Assembly: GCA_029204225.1 (NCBI GenBank)
Contig: CM055107.1
Coordinates: 30,031,410-30,095,409 of the forward strand
Direction of reading: 5' to 3'
Length of the DNA: 64,000 bases
Source of the DNA: Diphasiastrum complanatum
Taxonomy: Eukaryota; Streptophyta; Lycopodiopsida; Lycopodiales; Lycopodiaceae
A model generated the notes under the pieces. It searched no databases. It saw only the letters and a program-made list of their open reading frames with translations, and had not been told where the DNA came from. Position numbers and translations under genes: made by a program. Of this stretch, positions 1 to 14,800 are shown piece after piece (position 1 is the first letter of the stretch; each line of letters starts with the position of its first letter).

Positions 1-1133
1 ACTTCCTATATCTAATTCGGCCAGATTTTCACATCTTTAGGTGTCTATGTTATCACGACTGGTACACATTAAGCCATTGTCCGACATAAACAAATGATCT
101 TGGCAAGTTTTCCAATCCGCCAATGCAACTAGAGACCATATTTTGACTTATCTTCTACTTCCAAGACATACATGGCGGTTGAAAATACATCTAAGGGTAG
201 CCACACATACCAATGAATTGAAATCACATCATCTAGAGAGGTCATCCACTATCTTGGTATTCACACGTCTTATGATTCTACTATAGGCATATACTTCTCA
301 TGTCTTCTAAAGGGGATAGGCCTATTGGGGGTCCAAGCCAGACTTCTATCGCACACACTTCCTCAAGGTGGGAGACATGGGCAATTCTATTCTACAACAT
401 TATCTTGGCGCTGGTTGTCACAGCCTTAGATATAAAGAGGATTGTTTATATTATGTGTAATTTCAATATACAAGATTCTATAAATTTCAGATTTTGAAGT
501 GTATGTGTGTTTTGGTTTTATGTTATTAAGTTGACAGGCGTTCCCGTTCCCATTCCCATTTTTTCAGGGATGTTTTCGTTCCCGTTCCTTGTTTGCTGTT
601 CCTTGTTCCCATTCCTGTTCCCGTTCCTTGTCACTATGGTAGGCACTTGCATCAAACAATATTATGGCACAGCACAAAATACCCATACACAGTATGATGA
701 CATTCGAATGTGGCACATAGATTTGTCCCATATCATCAATTAGAATCTGAACAGATGAATTGAAGGTCACATTGCCGAGTGGAGATGATGCGAGTAGACT
801 AGGAGAGATAATAGTGTCTGTTTTCTATATGATACTGTGGTATTAATTATGTTTTTTGCTCTATGTGAATCTCTAGTTAGTTATGAACTCGCCAACATAG
901 ACTGAAAAAGAGGTTAAAACGTGAAGGATAAAACAGAGGAGATGGCAAGAGGAAATATGCTCATTGCCAACAATTCAAACTGATTGAGTGAAAAAAGTTC
1001 TAATAATCTTTTGCTAACCAAAAATAATTTCGTTGAATGAAAATATTACTCAAAACCTAGAAGAATACTCAAACTAATCTGAGTAAGCTTTTCAGCATTG
1101 ACAATATCATAAAAAGTAAGTCAGCGTCCAAAC
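1..1133. other. Intronic or downstream part of the dynein gene, no exon seen
   Basis: No open frame with recognisable homology was found here on either strand. If the dynein heavy-chain gene continues to the left, this stretch is its tenth intron. The only internal structure noted is a GTTCCC-rich patch at 540-634. Short open frames here have no family features and are treated as chance. Confidence 0.4.
540..634. repeat. GTTCCC-type simple repeat
   Basis: Interspersed copies of GTTCCCGTTCC and GTTCCCATTCC form a short pyrimidine-rich degenerate microsatellite. The short open frames across it (507-743 plus, 564-770 minus) are by-products of this composition. Confidence 0.6.
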
Positions 1134-1277
1134 CTCGTGAAAAAGGCCAAGTATGTATGGATCAAACTTCAAAATGAAACAACCATCGCCGTTATCCTCC
1201 AAAAGGCATCTTTCCAACCGCTTCGCAGTCAATGGGTCTATAATATTTGTCCATTCAAGATGCTGACTAGCTATGAA
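1134..1277 (-). CDS. Dynein heavy chain exon 10
   Basis: 48 codons, FIASQHLEWTNIIDPL to FILKFDPYILGLFHE, with the conserved 'FDP....L..E' element. Acceptor GTTGTATGCAG, donor GAG|GTTTGG. I found this exon by reading the minus strand; its short length hides it among small open frames. Confidence 0.75.
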
Positions 1278-4200
1278 CTGCATACAACAGTCATCAATCC
1301 AAATATGAAAAGTATTTTGTTATCTTCTTTGTCCAGATATAAACTCAGACAAGATGCTAGTAAAGAATAGAGGAAGATTACATGTTGAACATCAACTCTT
1401 CTGTCGTGCATGCATGAGGTGCTAAAAAATCACAGCATTACTTATAGAGGGGTTTCAATTGACAAATTGAATTAATGAAGCGAGTCTGTAAGTTTCATCT
1501 GTGTGCCTAATTGTAAAATATATTCTCAATGCACTCGTGAAGTTACAGTGAAATGGCCAATGTGGATGTCACAAAAATAACAATGGCATAAAGCTTATGA
1601 CCAAGCTTGTTCCATCTCACAGCTTTTTTCAGAGAGCATAGAGTAGAATTAAGAACTTTTTCTGGCCTCACACAAGGCATAAGCAAGGGCTAGATATTCC
1701 AGAGTAGCTCACATATACAATGTCAACCTTTCTGCCCTTGTCAACAGGCGCATCCCTATTTTCAACTATCTACAGTAAGGCTTAACAGAGCACTAAATTG
1801 CAGTCAATACTGAACCTGTTCTATTGATGCCATTATTTGAGAGTACTGTGTCACAAGGTCTGAAGCTTCTGGTGTTTGAAGTAGATAAGGTGCAGCATTT
1901 GTGAGTAACAACATTGGCTTTTTTAGTCGCCGTTGAAATTGCAATGCCCAAATAGCAGCTCCAGCGTATCTTGGGAATGAATAATCCATCAAAGGTCGTC
2001 TTCGGAGCTGGTCAAATTGTTTCTTCATCAGACTTACCTCCAGAGAAAATGCCGTAAGAACCTGTAAATTGTTTAGCATATTGTCCAATGTCTTTGTCAT
2101 ATTGTCATTCTGCCAGACTTGACATGAGTGCTTTTGGTGCAAAATTTAATATAAATGCTCTGAAAATTTTGGGCCACAGAAACAAATACATGAAAACAGA
2201 GCCCACAGCAGACATAAGAAGTATGCCAATCAACATAGGTGACCAATGGAATTTCAACAAGACAGAGGCCTTCTTTCAAGTGCCAACAAACCCTAAGACT
2301 CAAATTACTCGTAAGTGTCCAAAGTGGAGTCCCCATTTTGTGTGGACCTTTTAAGGTGAAATTGATTAGTTGGCAAAATTTGAAATTTCCTTTTTCTATT
2401 GAGGTTCATCTAGCTTTTCATGTAAATAGCTTCTTAACATGTGGACAACAGAAACAATCGAAGGACATGACTTAGGAATCTGTAGACACCTGAGGATTAC
2501 CATGAATTCCTCATCACAAGGCAATGAGTCTTAGAGGGAGAACGCCATATTCCATATTAGACCCTTTAGGCTACTTCTTGGCCAAAGTTACATCCCTTGG
2601 GCGGAGTGAACATGCACCTTCCAAAAGGTCACATATCCTCATCAATTGAAATGTTCTTTGAAGTAAATGAGAACAAGGCTGCACTGATTCAAATTTCTAG
2701 CCCAAGGGACAAACCCCTTGGATGAACTGAAAGGACTCTTTGTACAATATATGGCCTTTAGCTCCTCCTGAGTAGACTCATTTACCATAGACCTTTATCT
2801 TTTGTTCAAGCTCCACTCCAGTGCAATTAATTATGCTAAAAGTCACACGATTACAATTTTTTTGAGGACGACATTGGCTCCTCTCTGGGAAGTGTTATTT
2901 ACAAGGACCTTTCCTAACTATGAGTTTATTTAACAAAACAAACATGTTAGATGGTGTAAACACCAAGATCAAATATAGACCTTTAAGCTATGAGCCATAC
3001 ATAGGTGGTCAGAATATTTTCTCCAAGTTCGCCTTCCTGCAATCTTAAATACTGCAAGCAGGTGTACTTACTGTTTTGCTTCTGACAAACATGAAGAAGC
3101 AACATGACTTTAGGAGCCTGTATCTAAATAACACAGTTCATTAGACGTTTTACTCACCTGAAATGCCATCTTTTCAACACAATCACGTATGGACTGCCGG
3201 TAAGCTATTAGCTTGAATGCTTCAACAAGTTCAATGCTTTCGGTCAAAGATGCTGCATGTCGGAAAGCCAATAACATTACATTCTGCATTATAACCTGCA
3301 CTGTGGAACTTTTGTAAGATTTCCCTCTCTTAAATTGAACACACAACATGAAAAGTTTGATTAAGTTTACCATAAATACAGAAAGAGATAAATTGTTCAT
3401 AAGAGAAATGTGAGAATTTGTCTTCCAACCCCTAAATTGAATAGCAAAGGCTGAGTTCTTCCTAAGATTGTCGAGACAATTGAAACCACATTTATATCAA
3501 TCACAAAACTACAGCTACATGAAATTTGGAGTTTGAAGTACTTAGGATCGCAAAGCAATCATAAAATCATTCAGGACCACGTAAGATGGTGAGCAGTACT
3601 CACACTGTTGAGACCAATTTAGCACCAAAAATAAATGGATCGGATCAAATGCATTGGAATGGTTCGAGTCCTTTCATTAAACTATGGTGTGCATGTTAGA
3701 GCAAGCTTGAGTTATCAAAATGCACCACTTCAACTTCAGAAGCTCAAAATGAGCAACACAGAACATCCTAGTAGAAGTCTCATCCGAGAGTAAACCTTGA
3801 TCTAAGCATGCTTCAGTCACATTACAGGCTTCTCATGCAAAGTTACCTCAAGATCTTTCACACCATTTTTGAACTGGTTGTAATCGTCATGCCATTGAGC
3901 AATCTTCACATCTAGCAAATTGTACGATAATGTCCGCAGATTTGACACAAGTTTTTGAAATGTATCTTGTATTTCTAGCATTGACTTGGTCATTTCAAAT
4001 CCCCGGGTACCTCCAAATACTGGCAACTTAACTTTGGAAGAAAACTGTCTTTGTGAATCGCACACCTTTTCATTAATTACAGACCAGTTCAGTCAATGAA
4101 CAAAATAGGCAATCAAAGTTTTGTACTTACCAATCTTTTCCTTTGGTGATGTTTAGGAACAAAAAAAGGAAAGGTTGGAGTTAATGCCATTCAACAAAAA

Positions 4201-7200
4201 TTAAACCTCAAGCATATCAGTGCAACGTTGTAGAAAAGCTTCTACAGAAGCAAAAACACTGCGATCCATTTGGTCACTGCCAACTTGATCAGTTATGACT
4301 TTTCTGTCAGTTGAAGTGCTCTCCTTTATTGATTTCAGTCTATGACATGCCTCCATCATGGCAACATACATATGCTTCCATGACTCACAAGCCTGAACAC
4401 TCTCCTTCAAAGCAATATGACTCCTTTCCACATTCCCTTCAAAGATATGTGTTAATGGAATTCCTGCAGAGCATCTGCTAATTATATCATTGCTAACCTG
4501 CAACAATTGCCCATGCTCAAATCTTCACAAACATGGAACAAGCACTTTATTATGCACGAGCAAGATTTGAGAGAATGTTTAAACTTCTTATCACATAGAA
4601 ACTACCTTGCTAAAAAGGCCAGATATTTTCTCCATGGTGTTGTAAAATGGACTAAGTTTCCATATCATTCTAACGCTTCTCAACAGCTTTGGAAGTACAA
4701 AAGGAATATTCTTAAGCTCAACAGTCGCCAAGTCTTTACAAGGCTCCTCTAACACGGTCAAAAATTTGAGATTCTCTGTTGCAATAATAGCTTCTTGTTC
4801 GATTTTCTGAGATAGACTCAAAAAAGGTCCCAAGTATGTAGACTTCAACAAGACCAGAATTCTTAGTATAGCGGCTACCCCCTGTAAAAAAACTCAATGA
4901 GGTGCATATTTTGTACGTTTGTTGAATTCTCACAGAAAATATGAATAACCTCGTTTTCATGAAAAAAAAAATATGTTCATGCTTCATGGTCAAAGTGACC
5001 CAATTTCTTCAAGTCCTTTGAAAATTGGTCAAGGTGGATGGATCACAAACTCAGCCCTTGTACATAGCAGTCAAGATGGTAAATAAGGACAGGATATATA
5101 ATTTTATTTTCTTAGATAATTGAAAAGGTCCATAAGAAGTAATCAAAGCATATTGTCCAAGGGAAGGTCATTTGTTTCTCACCTGGAGCTCATAACTAAC
5201 ATCGTAATGCTTGCAGTTCAAATTTGTCAACAAACTTTCACTAGAAAGACAGGCCTTTCTACAATGCCATCTTAAAACTTCCAAATCAAATTGACTATAA
5301 GGTAACTTTAAGCTGGAATGCTGAAATCTAATCTACCATTCCAGATATGGTCAACAAATTGGCGAAGCACAGAAATCTACTGTTACTCAATAAGTGTGTG
5401 TGACAGAAGATAACTGAGTGGTACCAACAAATGTCAGCCAGCATTCTGAAGGAACAACTAAGGCCAGACCTTCTGCTAAGAGGTTAGCCATATGGCCTTT
5501 GCTGGAAATCTTCTAGGTTGCAGCAAATACCTGAACAATGAAGTCCACCAATAGTCACTGGAGAGGGATCCAGAGTGAGTTTCAGAAGCAGGTGTTGTAG
5601 AGGGTTAACTGGGAAACTGTTGTGATCATATTGTTAGAAGTAGCTGGCCATGGTCATCATGCACATACAGCAAGTTCCAAAAGTTGCACGACATCTAAAT
5701 TTTAAAATTATGAGCTAGACCAAACTTCACAGCTAAAAATCTGATCATGCTTTTAAAACGGGCTCAACTGGCAATACCGAATGGTTGATCTGATCTCGAA
5801 TTCCACTCAGATCTAAGCTTCTCCTTCGCCAAAACTCAACTTCTGCCAAAGGACCCAAAATCTCCACTTCTGAAAACCTTTCTTGGTTTCTAACTACCTG
5901 CAGAACTACCCGTACAGTTATCAAGATCAAAGCAACAACAAACCAAAATAGACCATGAATTTCATTAGGTGAAGACATATGAAGAAGGAAAAGGGCAAGG
6001 CAGTGGCAAGAACTCAAACTATGACAAAACCCAAGGTGCATTTGATTCTTATAAAACATGAATTGCTGAAAGTGTTACCATAGTTAATGTGACACAAGAC
6101 AAATGTTGACAAAAGACAAAAGCTAAGGTTCTTAAAACATTTGTACTAAATTATCATTTGGAAAAAAACATCAAACCAAAAGAACTTGGTAAATCTTTAT
6201 GTGAATTTTATATCTAAAAGTTTAATGTCAGCGATTTGCTGCAAGTAGCGATTCACAAATTGCTACCGCAAATCGCAAAAAGAATTAATTAATTAATTTT
6301 ATTTCTTAAAATTTTTTGCTTCTATACAAAATAAATTAGAGTTATGCAACCATCTCTTTCATTCCAACCTTCCAAAGGAAGCATTTGCTACGATTCAGTA
6401 GGGTTTGATATGGTTCAATACAGTTTGTTGTGGTTCAGTATGGTTTGTTACGGTTCAGTAGGGTTTGATGTGGTTCAATAAAGTTCGTTGTGGTCAACTA
6501 GCATTCAATGTGTATGGTTCCGTATTATGGTGTATGCAATTCATTTTATGTAAACAAGATCTCACCTAACTACCCAGAATTGGACCTGAAACTAATGGAA
6601 ACCCATTTAATCTTAATCCTCTATTTTTTCTTTTTCTATGGATACCATATTGCATGTATTCACAAGACGGGGAAAACAATTTGCGAATAGCAATTTGCGG
6701 ATTTCCTATAACAATTCGCAAATCACAATCCGAATCGCAACTCGCGAATCGCCCATCTATGCTCAAATCACACCTCATGTCATAATACATGTACATTATC
6801 TAAATTTGTACCGCCTGCAAAATTAAAATTGGGGCCCAAAAGAATTGCAACAAATAAAATGGGGCCCAGCTACCCAAAACAAAAAAGTTAAGATTCATCT
6901 TTTTCAATGCTTTATTTTGCAACTATGCTTTGTATCAGATTGTGAGTGAATATTTTTATTGTGCCAATAAGAAAACTTTGAGCCAATAAAAGTTTTCTCT
7001 TTGGTAGGGTGCTAGCTCTCCAAGCTTACAAGAAACACCAACTAAAGATCTAAATGCTACAAAATCCCACACAACTGTGGAACGCAACTGGTTTGATACC
7101 AGATCTCAGAAAGCTTAGCAATAAAGCCCTAAAAGACAGCAAAGGTATCGTTATGGATACACATTATATAGTCCATACTTCTCTATTTTTGGCCATTAGT

Positions 7201-8784
7201 AGTGGACACACACTTTTATATATTTGACAGGCCGTGGAACACTATTCTACTTGGTTCCTAATTTTTAACCTAGTATTTTAATTTTTATATTTCTCTCCAA
7301 ATTAATTGAATGGAGGTAGCTTTTGCTTAGTATAGATAGCCTCTACGGCTATTCATTTGTTAGTTATGAGTTTGAGCTCTTTGTAGGGGAGTTCCATCTT
7401 TGCATTGGAGATCTTTGTTGAAGATTTGCCTGAGCTGGAGCCATTGGTTTCAGTTTTCTTTGATGGAGATGTTTATTTGCTGCTTCTATGAATGCTATTT
7501 GTTGATGTGTTCTTACCATGATAATAGAGCACTTTCCTGAGCAATTGGGAAGGTGCTTTTTTTTTTGCCATTTTTTGTCGATAGACACTCTCTTTGGCTA
7601 TTTTTCTCTCTCTAGCCATTTCTCTATGTTCGATTTTTTTTCTCTCTAGCCGATTTTTTCTCTAGTCGTTTTTTCTCTTTGGCATTTTTTTCCCTCTCTA
7701 ACCATTTTTTTCTCTCTCGGATGATACGGGCTAAGCCCTCAGTACCACATCAATTTATATTGGCAGAGTTCGCGGTCACCCCCATACAGATTGAGGCCTT
7801 ATATTGTGACAATTATACAGAGGCTGGATGACCTTCAAATCGGGGATACACACTATGTTGTTGCAGCTCTGTCTTCATCCTGGCGCCTACACTCAGAGGG
7901 ACACCTCTTCTCATGGTATTCCCAGGCTTGTCGTCTCCTCTCCACTTTGGGTATCCAGATTATTGACCTACCTGCAGCACCCATCAGTACATCAGAGGCC
8001 TCCTCTACAGATCATATCTTCGTAGTACCTGGCAGGGTCCACTGGGGACCAAGAGTGAGTTTTACCGCACACACTTTCTATCCCTTGATTCAGGTGGTTG
8101 CCCCATAGTACCCGGTTACTTGCTGAGGAGTATATCACACAGACTGCAGATAGAGATGGGTCAGTTTCGTGTCTCCTCACATCAACTGGCCATTGAGACC
8201 GGCAGATATAGTGGCACCCCACGAGAGGACCGGCTTTGTAGCATGTGTGCTATGCATGAGATTGAGGACGAATCCCACTTCATCTTCAGATGTCCAGCCT
8301 ACTATGGGGAGGTACTATTGCTTGTTCAGGGAGCATCCAGCCACATTATCTACCTTAATATCTTATGAGGATTCTAGATGTGTCGCACCCATGATCCGGG
8401 AGATGGCTAAGTTGAGGAGGAGATTAGATATTGATACATATCCCCTGACACAGTTGAGCATCAGTGAGTGCATATCCCGTCGACGAAGAGATCCGAGGTA
8501 CCCATAGGCTATGATTCAGATGGAGAGAACGAGATTCCAGACTCCATACACAGGCAACAGAGACAGTGTCGACGGCTAGAGAGAGACAGCTATTAGGTCA
8601 CAGCCCAGAGCACCACGGCAGCAAAGATGACACCGGCAGCCTATCCGGCGGCAGAGGTCCACAGCACGTCCGGATCTTGATTGAACCAGACATTTTTATG
8701 CATTGTATTTGTAGTTATCGTTTCTTTATAGATGACTGAGCTTTAAGCTCCTATGTGCACGGGTATTTTAAGGACATTAATAAA

Positions 8785-8865
<81 letters not shown>

Positions 8866-11800
8866 CGTCGTTGGCTACCCTGATGGTGATGGCTGCCCTA
8901 CACTCGCTACCATGCTACCTCGCTGATCCACCACCTGCCTACCCTCTCTGCCCTCGCTGACCCTTGCAAACCCTCCTATGATCTAACCTATCCTCGCTGT
9001 CCCTGCCTATCTACGCTGCCCATCTAACCTACCATCGTTGTTGCTCTGATCTGACTGCCTACCTCTAACCCTCCACGCTTCTGACCTACTTGTGATTCCT
9101 GTCCCTGCCAATCTGTTCACTATGGAACCAGCTACACCTCCCTCAGCTCTTCCTCCTCATTTTGTGCTATCTAAGGTCTCACCTCCAACTATACCTCACT
9201 CTATTCTGCCGGAAGACGTTCATTATCATGTAGGGCAATTGTATGCACTATTTTCAAAAGTGCAAGGAGAACCGCTCAAATTGGAGGTTCAAAAATTGCG
9301 GGATGAGATCAGCCAGCTACGAACACTATTACCATCATCTACTACGGATCTTGCAGAAACTTCTAACAAGATTTCCAACCTTGAGAAGCAAGTGGAAGAG
9401 ACGAAATCATGGGCAGCACTGTTCAAAAAAGATAATGGTATGATAGATTTGCCTACGAATGTTTCAATTGACTCACGATTAGAAAGCATGTTTTCGGAGC
9501 AAGAAAAAAGAGTCAAAAAAGCTCTTAATATTAGAGTGAGAGGCATCCCAAATGCTGGAAAACCTCTTGAGGAGGCCAAGGATTTACTTGCCAATAAACT
9601 CTCACACTCAATTGAGGGATTTGAAACTGCTTGGAGAGGCAAATATGACGAGAATGTTTTATTTATTGAATTCCGATCTCTCGTACATCGTAATGCTACC
9701 TTGAAACTTTGAGCCAAGCTGAAAGGGACCTTTATTTTTATGGATGATGATTTAACTCATACGCAATGGCTAACAAGGAAAAAAATCATACAAGAAGCTA
9801 AGGAGAAAGGGCAACGGGCGGTGTTTATTGACGGCAAGCCATGATACTATGAACGCTCACTTAAGGGAATCGGGTCCCGGGCATGGCAGCAGCCCAAGAT
9901 CCCCTATGACGCTTCGTATTGGATAGTGGAATTGTAATGGCTTCCTCTTTTCCTCTTCTGCAGGTGACATGTAGTCCTATCTTGCTCGTACAGATATTTT
10001 ACTTCTAGCAGAGACTCGTGAGTCTCAATTGCGTCCTCTTCCTATGGTGACAAATTTCTCTTGGCACTCGGTATTTAGACCATTCCTACAAGGGAAGACC
10101 TCCAGAGGCTCAGGTGGGGTGGCATGCTTATACAAGGACCAGTATAGTCATACTCTTAAGATGGTTAAGAAAGATCCGTACACACGTTATATATGGTTAC
10201 AGTTAGTTGGGCATTCCTGAGGTTTCTCTAGAGATATCTTCCTGGCAGTATGTTATATTGCTCCTCAGACTTCGACATTTGCAGACTATGGTGGGGACCC
10301 TTTTCAGGTTCTATCAGAGGATATTGCCATCTTTTCTCCCCAGGGATATGTACTTTTGGCAGGTGACTTTAACGCACGCACGACCACCAAACAGACGGAA
10401 TTTCATGCGGTGACAGATTACCTCCAGCTTCATGCTTTGGATACAGGTCTTGAGCGGACTTCTCATGATGAGGCTACCCCTTCTACTACATTTGGTGAGC
10501 AGTTACTCAGGATTACCGAGGCACATTCCTTGGCTATTCTGAACGGTTTATCGCAGTGAAATAAAAGAGGAACTATCTAAATAATTAAATATGAAAGACT
10601 TTGACCTTCGATTGGATCTTCAGAGAAGTGCTCAAAAAGGTCAAAATAAGACAATTATGGAATAATTAGAAAACCTTCACTTGTCATCCGCATGGAGGCG
10701 GACATAGTGTGGTAGATTACTTCATTGGCTCACCAGCCTTGGTTCCTCTCATTTACAGCTTTACCATTCTCTCTCCCACCCTTGCTGATCACTCGCTGCT
10801 CTTACTCTCTGTTGGCCAAACCTCTCCCCTTCCAAACATTCGACCCAAGACCACTAAGCCTCATTTTTCTTTTCGTACACATTGCTCTCTATGGTTTTTG
10901 CTTAGTGTGGGGCTTGACGGTGAATATTGCTAAGACCAACGTAATGGTGTTTAACACTAACCGGCAACATATGAGAGATGACACATTTTATTATGATGGA
11001 CAGCAGCTGGAGATGTTACCTCATACACCTATCTAGGTGTACTATTCACCGGTCCCTTACTCACTTTTCGCTCTACTGCTCTATCTCGCCTGCGTAAGGG
11101 GCATGTTGCCTTGGTACATATGGAGAGAGTGTGTACCACTTACCATATTCATGATCCTGCTTCAAGAGACCACCTTTTCTCTACAGTGGTCTCACCAGTG
11201 GCTATGCACTCGGCGGAGGTCTGCTGGTGCCTTGGGATATCTCAAGGTACTCGGAGAGACATCACTCGCATTTCCTAGATTGCTCCCTATAGAAGTTATT
11301 TAAGGGGGATGAAATGTACAGAACCCAATTTGCTACATAACGGCATACTTTGAAGCTCCTTACAGATATCAAGGCTAATAAGGACGTGGCAAATAGCAAC
11401 AAGGTTGATAAGGTGCAGGTTGACTACAGCAGGGCCGACAAGGCCAAGGTCGGTAAGAGCAATGGCGACAAGAGTTGGGTAATCTACTACAAAAACAATA
11501 AGGTCAAGGTTGATAAGACCAAAGGCATCATGGTTAGGATTGATAAAATAAGACTGATAAGTCGACATCTAATAAGGTTGGGGAAAGCAACCTTGAGAGA
11601 AAAAAAGATAGCCAAGCCAAGAAGGAGAAGTAGCCTATAACGCAAAGGTGCAACACAAGGGACATTATGGTGAAGATGTCAAAAGAGTCGTGAATGAAAT
11701 TGAACCCGCAGGACAGGCAAAAAAGGGTGCAGTATGGGAGAGTCCATGGCCCAATGAATAAGGCGCGTCATGGAGTAGCCAGATTAAAGAAAGAGCATAA

Positions 11801-14800
11801 CAATATTCAAGTGTGAAGGTATGCATTCATTAATTATTGTCTTGTCAATGACAAAAAATGGTGGAGTATCAGGTGCATCGAAAGCAACGATATGCTCAAA
11901 GTATTTAGAAACCTTGAGTTGAGCAAAAAGATTTATGAGAGGTTGTGCGCTTGAAGGACTGGAGGGGATTCGAACCCCACACAAGACTGTCCTACAGCCA
12001 GCCCGATTATCTTCATGTCATGGCTTATGCATTATGGTGCTTGATAAAAAAGGCACCAGTGAAGTTTATGTGAATATTGAGGATTGATGCTGATTCCAGA
12101 AGAGAGAAGCAAGGGTAGAGGGAAAACAATCTTGGAAGAGTTGATCATTTTTTGACTATCTTCTCATCAAAGGCGTTAGAAACTTTCTTATGTGCTTCTA
12201 TCGAAGTCTAGGTGAGGCAATCTCAAGACAGTTGTGAAGACCTGCAAAAAAGACAAGATTTTAGTGACATCTATGAGGGCCACTGAGGAACTAGGAAGCT
12301 GGGTTGCCAAGCCAAAAAAACAAACCATTGTTAAGAGCTATTGCTTGTAGGTGAAATGCACCTAAGGGTACATCCTTAAAAAGCAATGATGTTGAAAAGC
12401 TTTGAAAAGCCTTTTTGGAAGAAAACGAAAAAGTCGACTATGAAAAATGCATGGATGTAAAAAATTGAAAACGTTTGCTTGTGCCAGCTGGGCTCAGAAA
12501 CAGCACTCATACAACTGTTGTGCTTCACCCGCAGCCTACAACAGAAGATGTAAGGCATCTTGAACCGCCACGCAGGAGCAGGCTAAATTGGGGAAAGGGA
12601 ATAGTCTAAGGTATTGGAACTTTTGATGAGCATCAGATTCAAGGCTAGAAATCTGATGACCAAGACAGGAGAAAAAACATTGGACGATAGTGCTGCGGAA
12701 TCCAGCCATAGTACCAGGTTGTCCAGACAAAGAGAAAAGACTGTTGTAGTGAGAAAAAAACTGCACAACTGCTGACCATTTGATTTAGGGAAGAAGATTC
12801 AATTGGCAAAACAATAGAGTCCAGGATGTTTGTGATAGTGCCATCAGCCGTGAGGTTCAATTATCAAATACAATAGAAATTTCACTTTTAGAACCCGTAG
12901 GTTCAAGAAGAGCATGAAAGAGAAGGTCAGGGGCGGGGAGGTACGACTTCAGCAAAAGTTAATTCAAGTGAAAGAGAGTCAAAGAACCCAGGTTGTATGA
13001 GTTAACATATCTTTGAGGAGAAAATTTTATGTAGTATGTGATAGCATTAGTCTTCTCCTCCAGAATCTGAATTTGTTTGGTCGGGGATCGTTGGAGGCTG
13101 CCCACCCCAGCAAGTTGCCACAATTGGTAAGACCACAATATTTTATGACAATGTGCCAAGAATGACCAAATTTGTGCATAAGATATTTAGTCTATGATGC
13201 ATACTTAGGAGTGAAACACATGGAAATTTCAGGGAAAGCCCAGAGTTAAAAAGTGAACGAGAACAGGACTGATATGAGTCAAACCAGGGCTGGAAGCTCA
13301 TAGCAACAAAGTTGATCTGAACAAAGGCCAATAAGGATGAAAGGCTCTTTCACCTATTCATGTGATTTGTGTATTTTGAGCCTATTTGGGGTGATAAAAA
13401 GTATCTGCACCCTCATGTATTAGTTCTTTGCATATCCTCAGGGAACCGGGTCCACTAGTGATATATCCACTCTTACGAAGTTCCTACAGAAAACTACACG
13501 AGACTCCTTGCAGCCTATTGAACTCCGACTAACAAGGCTCATTGTTTCTCATGAGAGTTATCATAGCAAGAGTACAAGCCAGTAACTCTAAGCACACCGC
13601 CTGTTATTCTAGTCCTAGGGTGTACTATGCTCACATGTGAGTGATCAATCCACTTGGTCTACCAAACCTAACCCTCTTTACCCATGAATACAGTGTCTTA
13701 ATGTTGTGCCACCCCCATGCCCGCCAAGAATCACACCGGTCACATGTCGGCTAGCCCAAGTCATTGCCTGCTAAATTATGGTTTAACTTGGTCAATTGTA
13801 CGTCGGCTCTACCGAACTCACCACACAACATGTCACATGCAAGTACAACGGGTTGCAATTGCAACACACCTTGTCACATTGGCCTTAGGTGCCTCTGATG
13901 GGGAATCATCGACCGTCTGTCTCGGTTCTATGACCTCTAGAGCTATTGTTCCCGTCAGGACATGTTAAATCCATGACTAAATCCTAACACTCCTTCCCTC
14001 CTCAAGAATGTCACTGCTCCTCGATGATCAACTTAAAATAGGACCTCCATAGCAAACCTGCCACTCCCATGTCACTTCAGACAATGGTGATCCTGTCCAA
14101 GCCACCAAAAATTCAAGGATCGGGCAATTCTTAGTCGTCATTGTCTCCACTTTAAGATACGTCAACATTTGGTCTTGGAACTGCCGGAATGCATGTACAT
14201 TTTGTTCAGTTCTTTGTTGTATGGCAGAGAGGACTTGTGCGATTTAGCAGCACTCTCTTGTATGGCAAATAGGACTTTGTCCGAATTACCTTTGTTACCT
14301 TACTAGTAGTAGGGTCTACAATATTGCTTGATCTTTCATGAATGTTCACTCACTATTGTTGAGTTGATGTTGTTAGACTTCCCACAAAATTGGCATGCAT
14401 AGGGACTAGAAACTGTCACTTCACTGGAACACCAGTATTCCTTCCCTCCTTAAGATCATTTGCGTCAAGAAATGATTTATCCATCTGAGAAGGACCAATA
14501 ATACTCGTAGTGGCTTAAAGAGAACATTCTCCGTTCGTGCCAATTTCTTCACTCCCATAGGCGTCTTCATATGCCGCATGGTCAACATTACCATCTTCAT
14601 TATGATCAAAATGGCTTCTGCACCATAGTGATGCTGTCTTTCAACTTCCTCAAGATCATAAAATTGATCCAAAGGCTCATGTTGGTCCTCAATAACTGAT
14701 AGTGTTCATCCACGCTTACCGCTTCGGACTGGTCTTCAATACCATGTCATAATTTATTCTGACCTTGATATTTACCATCATTAGACCCTAGTTCATTTTG

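Larger units (their letters stand above)
8870..11310 (+). mobile_element. Second LINE, plus strand, RT core deleted
   Basis: A non-LTR retrotransposon starts just after the (TC)n array. A pyrimidine-rich 5' leader with repeated CCTACC/CTGACC is followed by ORF1 (9092-9712), endonuclease (about 9905-10830) and a C-terminal RT remnant (about 10880-11300). The palm of the reverse transcriptase is absent: the frame jumps from the endonuclease end to GLTVNIAKTNVMVFN and YLGVLFTG, which lie after the catalytic motifs. It is non-functional and degenerate. Confidence 0.72.

Noticed and set aside
120-200. Possible transposon-derived coding trace on the minus strand
   Set aside because: A few residues resemble a polyprotein fragment but stops interrupt within 15-20 codons and no motif is complete.
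1804-2475. Plus-strand frames 2088-2354 and 2239-2475 and the minus-strand frame 2097-2336
   Set aside because: They overlap dynein exon 9 or its intron 8, have no domain, and disagree with the splice-consistent minus-strand model.
11958-12010. tRNA gene on the minus strand (GGGGTTCGAATCCCC T-arm)
   Set aside because: A T-arm-like sequence and CCAGTCC end are present, but no matching acceptor 5' strand, D-arm or anticodon arm could be fitted upstream.
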